Origin: Candidatus Pelagibacter communis
GTDB taxonomy: Bacteria; Pseudomonadota; Alphaproteobacteria; Pelagibacterales; Pelagibacteraceae
Assembly (NCBI RefSeq): GCF_001180025.1
Contig: NZ_CVSK01000030.1
Span: 1-64,000, forward strand
DNA length: 64,000 nucleotides
Direction: 5' to 3'
How positions within the stretch are numbered: the stretch's first letter is position 1; each line of letters begins with the position of its first letter. Positions 62,626-64,000 of this stretch are shown here, one piece after another. The notes under the pieces are model-generated. The model was not told where the DNA came from. It did no database searches and saw nothing but the letters and a program-made list of their open reading frames with translations. The position numbers were made by a program, and so were the translations under genes.

Positions 62626-63306
62626 TTATTTTAACGTATTTAAGAATAACAACCTGCTATTTGGATAATTTAAATTATTTGGTCTTAATATAGTTTTGTC
62701 TAAATAATCGCCTACTAATTTCAAACCGTTCAATAAAGTACTAAGATCATTAACTTCTATATCTTTTTCAATCAAAAAATTAGGTACATATTTTTTTTCA
62801 TTTAAAGAACTTGCATAATATACAGTTTTGTTGCCTTCTAAATCTTTTTCAACTAAATTTTCAAGAGCTAAGTCGTATCCTAATATTTTAAGTAACTCCA
62901 ATTCCCAAAATATATATTTTTTTATCCAATCTTTTTCTTTTAAAATTAAAAATAAATTTTGAATTATAAAATAAACTTTATCGTTAGATTGAGACTCTGC
63001 TGTTAATATTTTAATTAAATTCATTGCGGATGTAATACAAGACAACTTTTGTTTATGATCAAAGTATAATGGTGTATAGGCATTTAAAATTTCAATTTTA
63101 AAATAACCTATTCTGTTTTCATTTTTAGAATTGTAATTAACATGAAGTTTATTACCAATCTGAAGATAATTTTTGATTTTTTTTGAAGTACCACCAAATA
63201 TAATTCCAGATATCTTTCCTTTATCTTTTGTAAATAATTCAGCAATTAATGAATTTTCATTATATCTATTTTTACCTATTAAAAATCCTTCGTCTGACCA
63301 ATTCAT
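62626..63306 (-). CDS. recO: DNA repair protein RecO
   Basis: Loads RecA onto SSB-coated DNA with RecR. The 226-residue protein begins NWSDEGFLIGKNRYNENSLIAELFTKDKG (in parts), the OB-fold start of the family with the LIxxYRKYGENDLI pattern, and continues GIIFGGTSKKIKNYLQIGN near 34. The helical C-terminal domain has ELELLKILGYDLALEN near 144. No zinc Cys cluster is seen. It overlaps rnc by 4 bp; era, which usually lies between rnc and recO, is absent. Confidence 0.9.
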   Translation of the reverse strand: MNWSDEGFLIGKNRYNENSLIAELFTKDKGKISGIIFGGTSKKIKNYLQIGNKLHVNYNSKNENRIGYFKIEILNAYTPLYFDHKQKLSCITSAMNLIKILTAESQSNDKVYFIIQNLFLILKEKDWIKKYIFWELELLKILGYDLALENLVEKDLEGNKTVYYASSLNEKKYVPNFLIEKDIEVNDLSTLLNGLKLVGDYLDKTILRPNNLNYPNSRLLFLNTLK

Positions 63307-63971
63307 TTTTTATTTGTAATTTTTAAACATTCTAGAGCAGCATTTTGTTCAGCTTCTTTCTTTGATTTTCCAGTAGCTGTAAAATATTTTGTATTGGGCA
63401 ATTTTACTCCTACTTTAAATATAGGTTTGTGTCTTGGACCTGTATTTGAAATTAATTTATAAGTAGGTAATTTTTTAAAGTTTTTTAAAGTTAATTCCTG
63501 TAACTTTGTTTTTGCATCTATTTCTGTAACTACACTTTTTTCAATATGATCTTGCCACAAGTTTAAAATTGTTTTTTCAACAATTGCAAAACCTTTATCA
63601 AGATAAATAGCACCGATTAATGCTTCACAGCTATCAGATATAATTTTGTCCTCAATTTTTATTTTTTTATTTTTGGGATTAAATGTTTTTACATAACTAG
63701 CTAAATTGATTTTTTTTGCTATATCCAGACAAGTTTTTTTATTCACTAACGATGCAAATTTTTTATCAAGAATACCTTCTTTTTCTCCTGGATAAATTTC
63801 TAAAAGTTTTTTTGCTATCACTAAACCAAGAACTCTATCACCCAGGAACTCTATCTTTTCATTATTTTCATTTGGATTAAAGCTTTTATGTGTGAGGGCT
63901 TGAACAAGCAGATCTTTATTTTTAAATTTTAAATCAATTTTTTTTTCTAAACTTTGATAGTTAATTTTCAT
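63303..63971 (-). CDS. rnc: Ribonuclease III
   Basis: Cleaves double-stranded RNA in rRNA and mRNA maturation. The 222-residue protein has the catalytic signature NEKIEFLGDRVLGLVIAKKL near residue 37, SDSCEALIGAIYLDKGF near 110 with the second acidic set, and a C-terminal dsRNA-binding domain (KTKLQELTLKNFKKLPTYKL near 155, in part; KKEAEQNAALECLKI at the end). Its ATG shares a base with the stop of the gene upstream. It overlaps recO by 4 bp. Confidence 0.95.
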   Translation of the reverse strand: MKINYQSLEKKIDLKFKNKDLLVQALTHKSFNPNENNEKIEFLGDRVLGLVIAKKLLEIYPGEKEGILDKKFASLVNKKTCLDIAKKINLASYVKTFNPKNKKIKIEDKIISDSCEALIGAIYLDKGFAIVEKTILNLWQDHIEKSVVTEIDAKTKLQELTLKNFKKLPTYKLISNTGPRHKPIFKVGVKLPNTKYFTATGKSKKEAEQNAALECLKITNKK

Positions 63972-64000
63972 TAATTAATTTTATTAAAGGTTCTATTAAA
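63971..64000 (-). CDS. C-terminal end of a protein, probably signal peptidase I (partial)
   Basis: On the minus strand an open frame enters at the right edge and reads FNRTFNKIN before TAA (63973-63971), sharing one base with the rnc start (TAATG). lepB is the usual gene before rnc in alphaproteobacteria, and a C-terminus of the pattern (I)R-xx-R-x-F-xx-I is common in LepB proteins. Nine residues are not enough to be sure; the call rests mainly on gene order. Confidence 0.4.
   Translation of the reverse strand, partial: FNRTFNKIN

Overview
This window looks like a chromosomal segment of a SAR11-type marine alphaproteobacterium (Pelagibacterales). The evidence is the very AT-rich DNA, short or overlapping gene junctions, Lys/Asn/Ile-rich proteins, gene neighbourhoods typical of alphaproteobacteria (tatABC-serS, yajC-secDF, gyrA-coaD, recG-sdhE, nrdR-rib-nusB, lepB-rnc), and tandem SAM-II and SAM-V-like riboswitches ahead of metY, a layout known from Candidatus Pelagibacter. 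No rRNA, CRISPR array, insertion sequence or clear rho-independent terminator was seen. Four tRNA genes are present: Lys-TTT, Ser-TGA, Pro-TGG and Glu-TTC.

Layout. 1-5.4 kb: Tat translocase, seryl-tRNA synthetase and the YajC/SecD/SecF part of the Sec machinery. 5.4-14.2 kb: a small membrane-only PuuD-like protein, uvrA divergent from ssb, then gyrA-coaD-ppi-tgt. 14.3-18.4 kb: tRNA-Lys, an M48 lipoprotein, a DUF502 protein, recG, sdhE and tRNA-Ser. 18.4-26.8 kb: one tightly overlapping run (rarD, mltB, rlpA-like, dacC, tmk, holB, metG, tatD, MBL hydrolase) joining wall remodelling to replication and translation genes. 26.8-31.4 kb: glutathione peroxidase, nhaA, a zinc-ribbon membrane protein, tRNA-Pro, an NDUFS4-like complex I subunit, an SbmA/BacA transporter and glpX.

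31.5-40.9 kb is the accessory part. Directly behind tRNA-Glu lie a GIY-YIG protein and an even more AT-rich glycan-type cluster: MocA oxidoreductase, FkbH-like HAD enzyme, acyl carrier protein, GNAT acyltransferase, VOC protein, double glycosyltransferase and DegT aminotransferase. These are followed by a tyrosine recombinase, a tiny membrane protein, a one-domain methylguanine methyltransferase and about 510 bp with no gene. I read this as a genomic island that makes an unusual acylated sugar for the cell surface, with the acyl group probably carried on its own ACP.

40.9-64 kb is core again: DMT and AEC transporters, hom, a small lipoprotein, argC, rpsI, rplM (minus); the riboswitch-controlled metY (plus); ctaA, chorismate mutase, rpmG, merR, ihfA, plsX, rpmF and a bc1 chaperone; bamE; the H+-pyrophosphatase; a long minus-strand operon from the 2OG-oxygenase-like gene through rpiB, glyA, nrdR, ribD, ribE, ribB, ribH, nusB and thiL; then hemB, recO, rnc and the tail of a likely lepB.

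Several core proteins show eroded active or metal sites: tgt has lost two of four zinc ligands, the GTP cyclohydrolase half of RibB is degenerate, NrdR has a CxC knuckle, and RlpA has lost its catalytic Asp. Some usual neighbours are missing from their places (queA, era, fabH, DUF177). These fit genome streamlining, but each can be tested.
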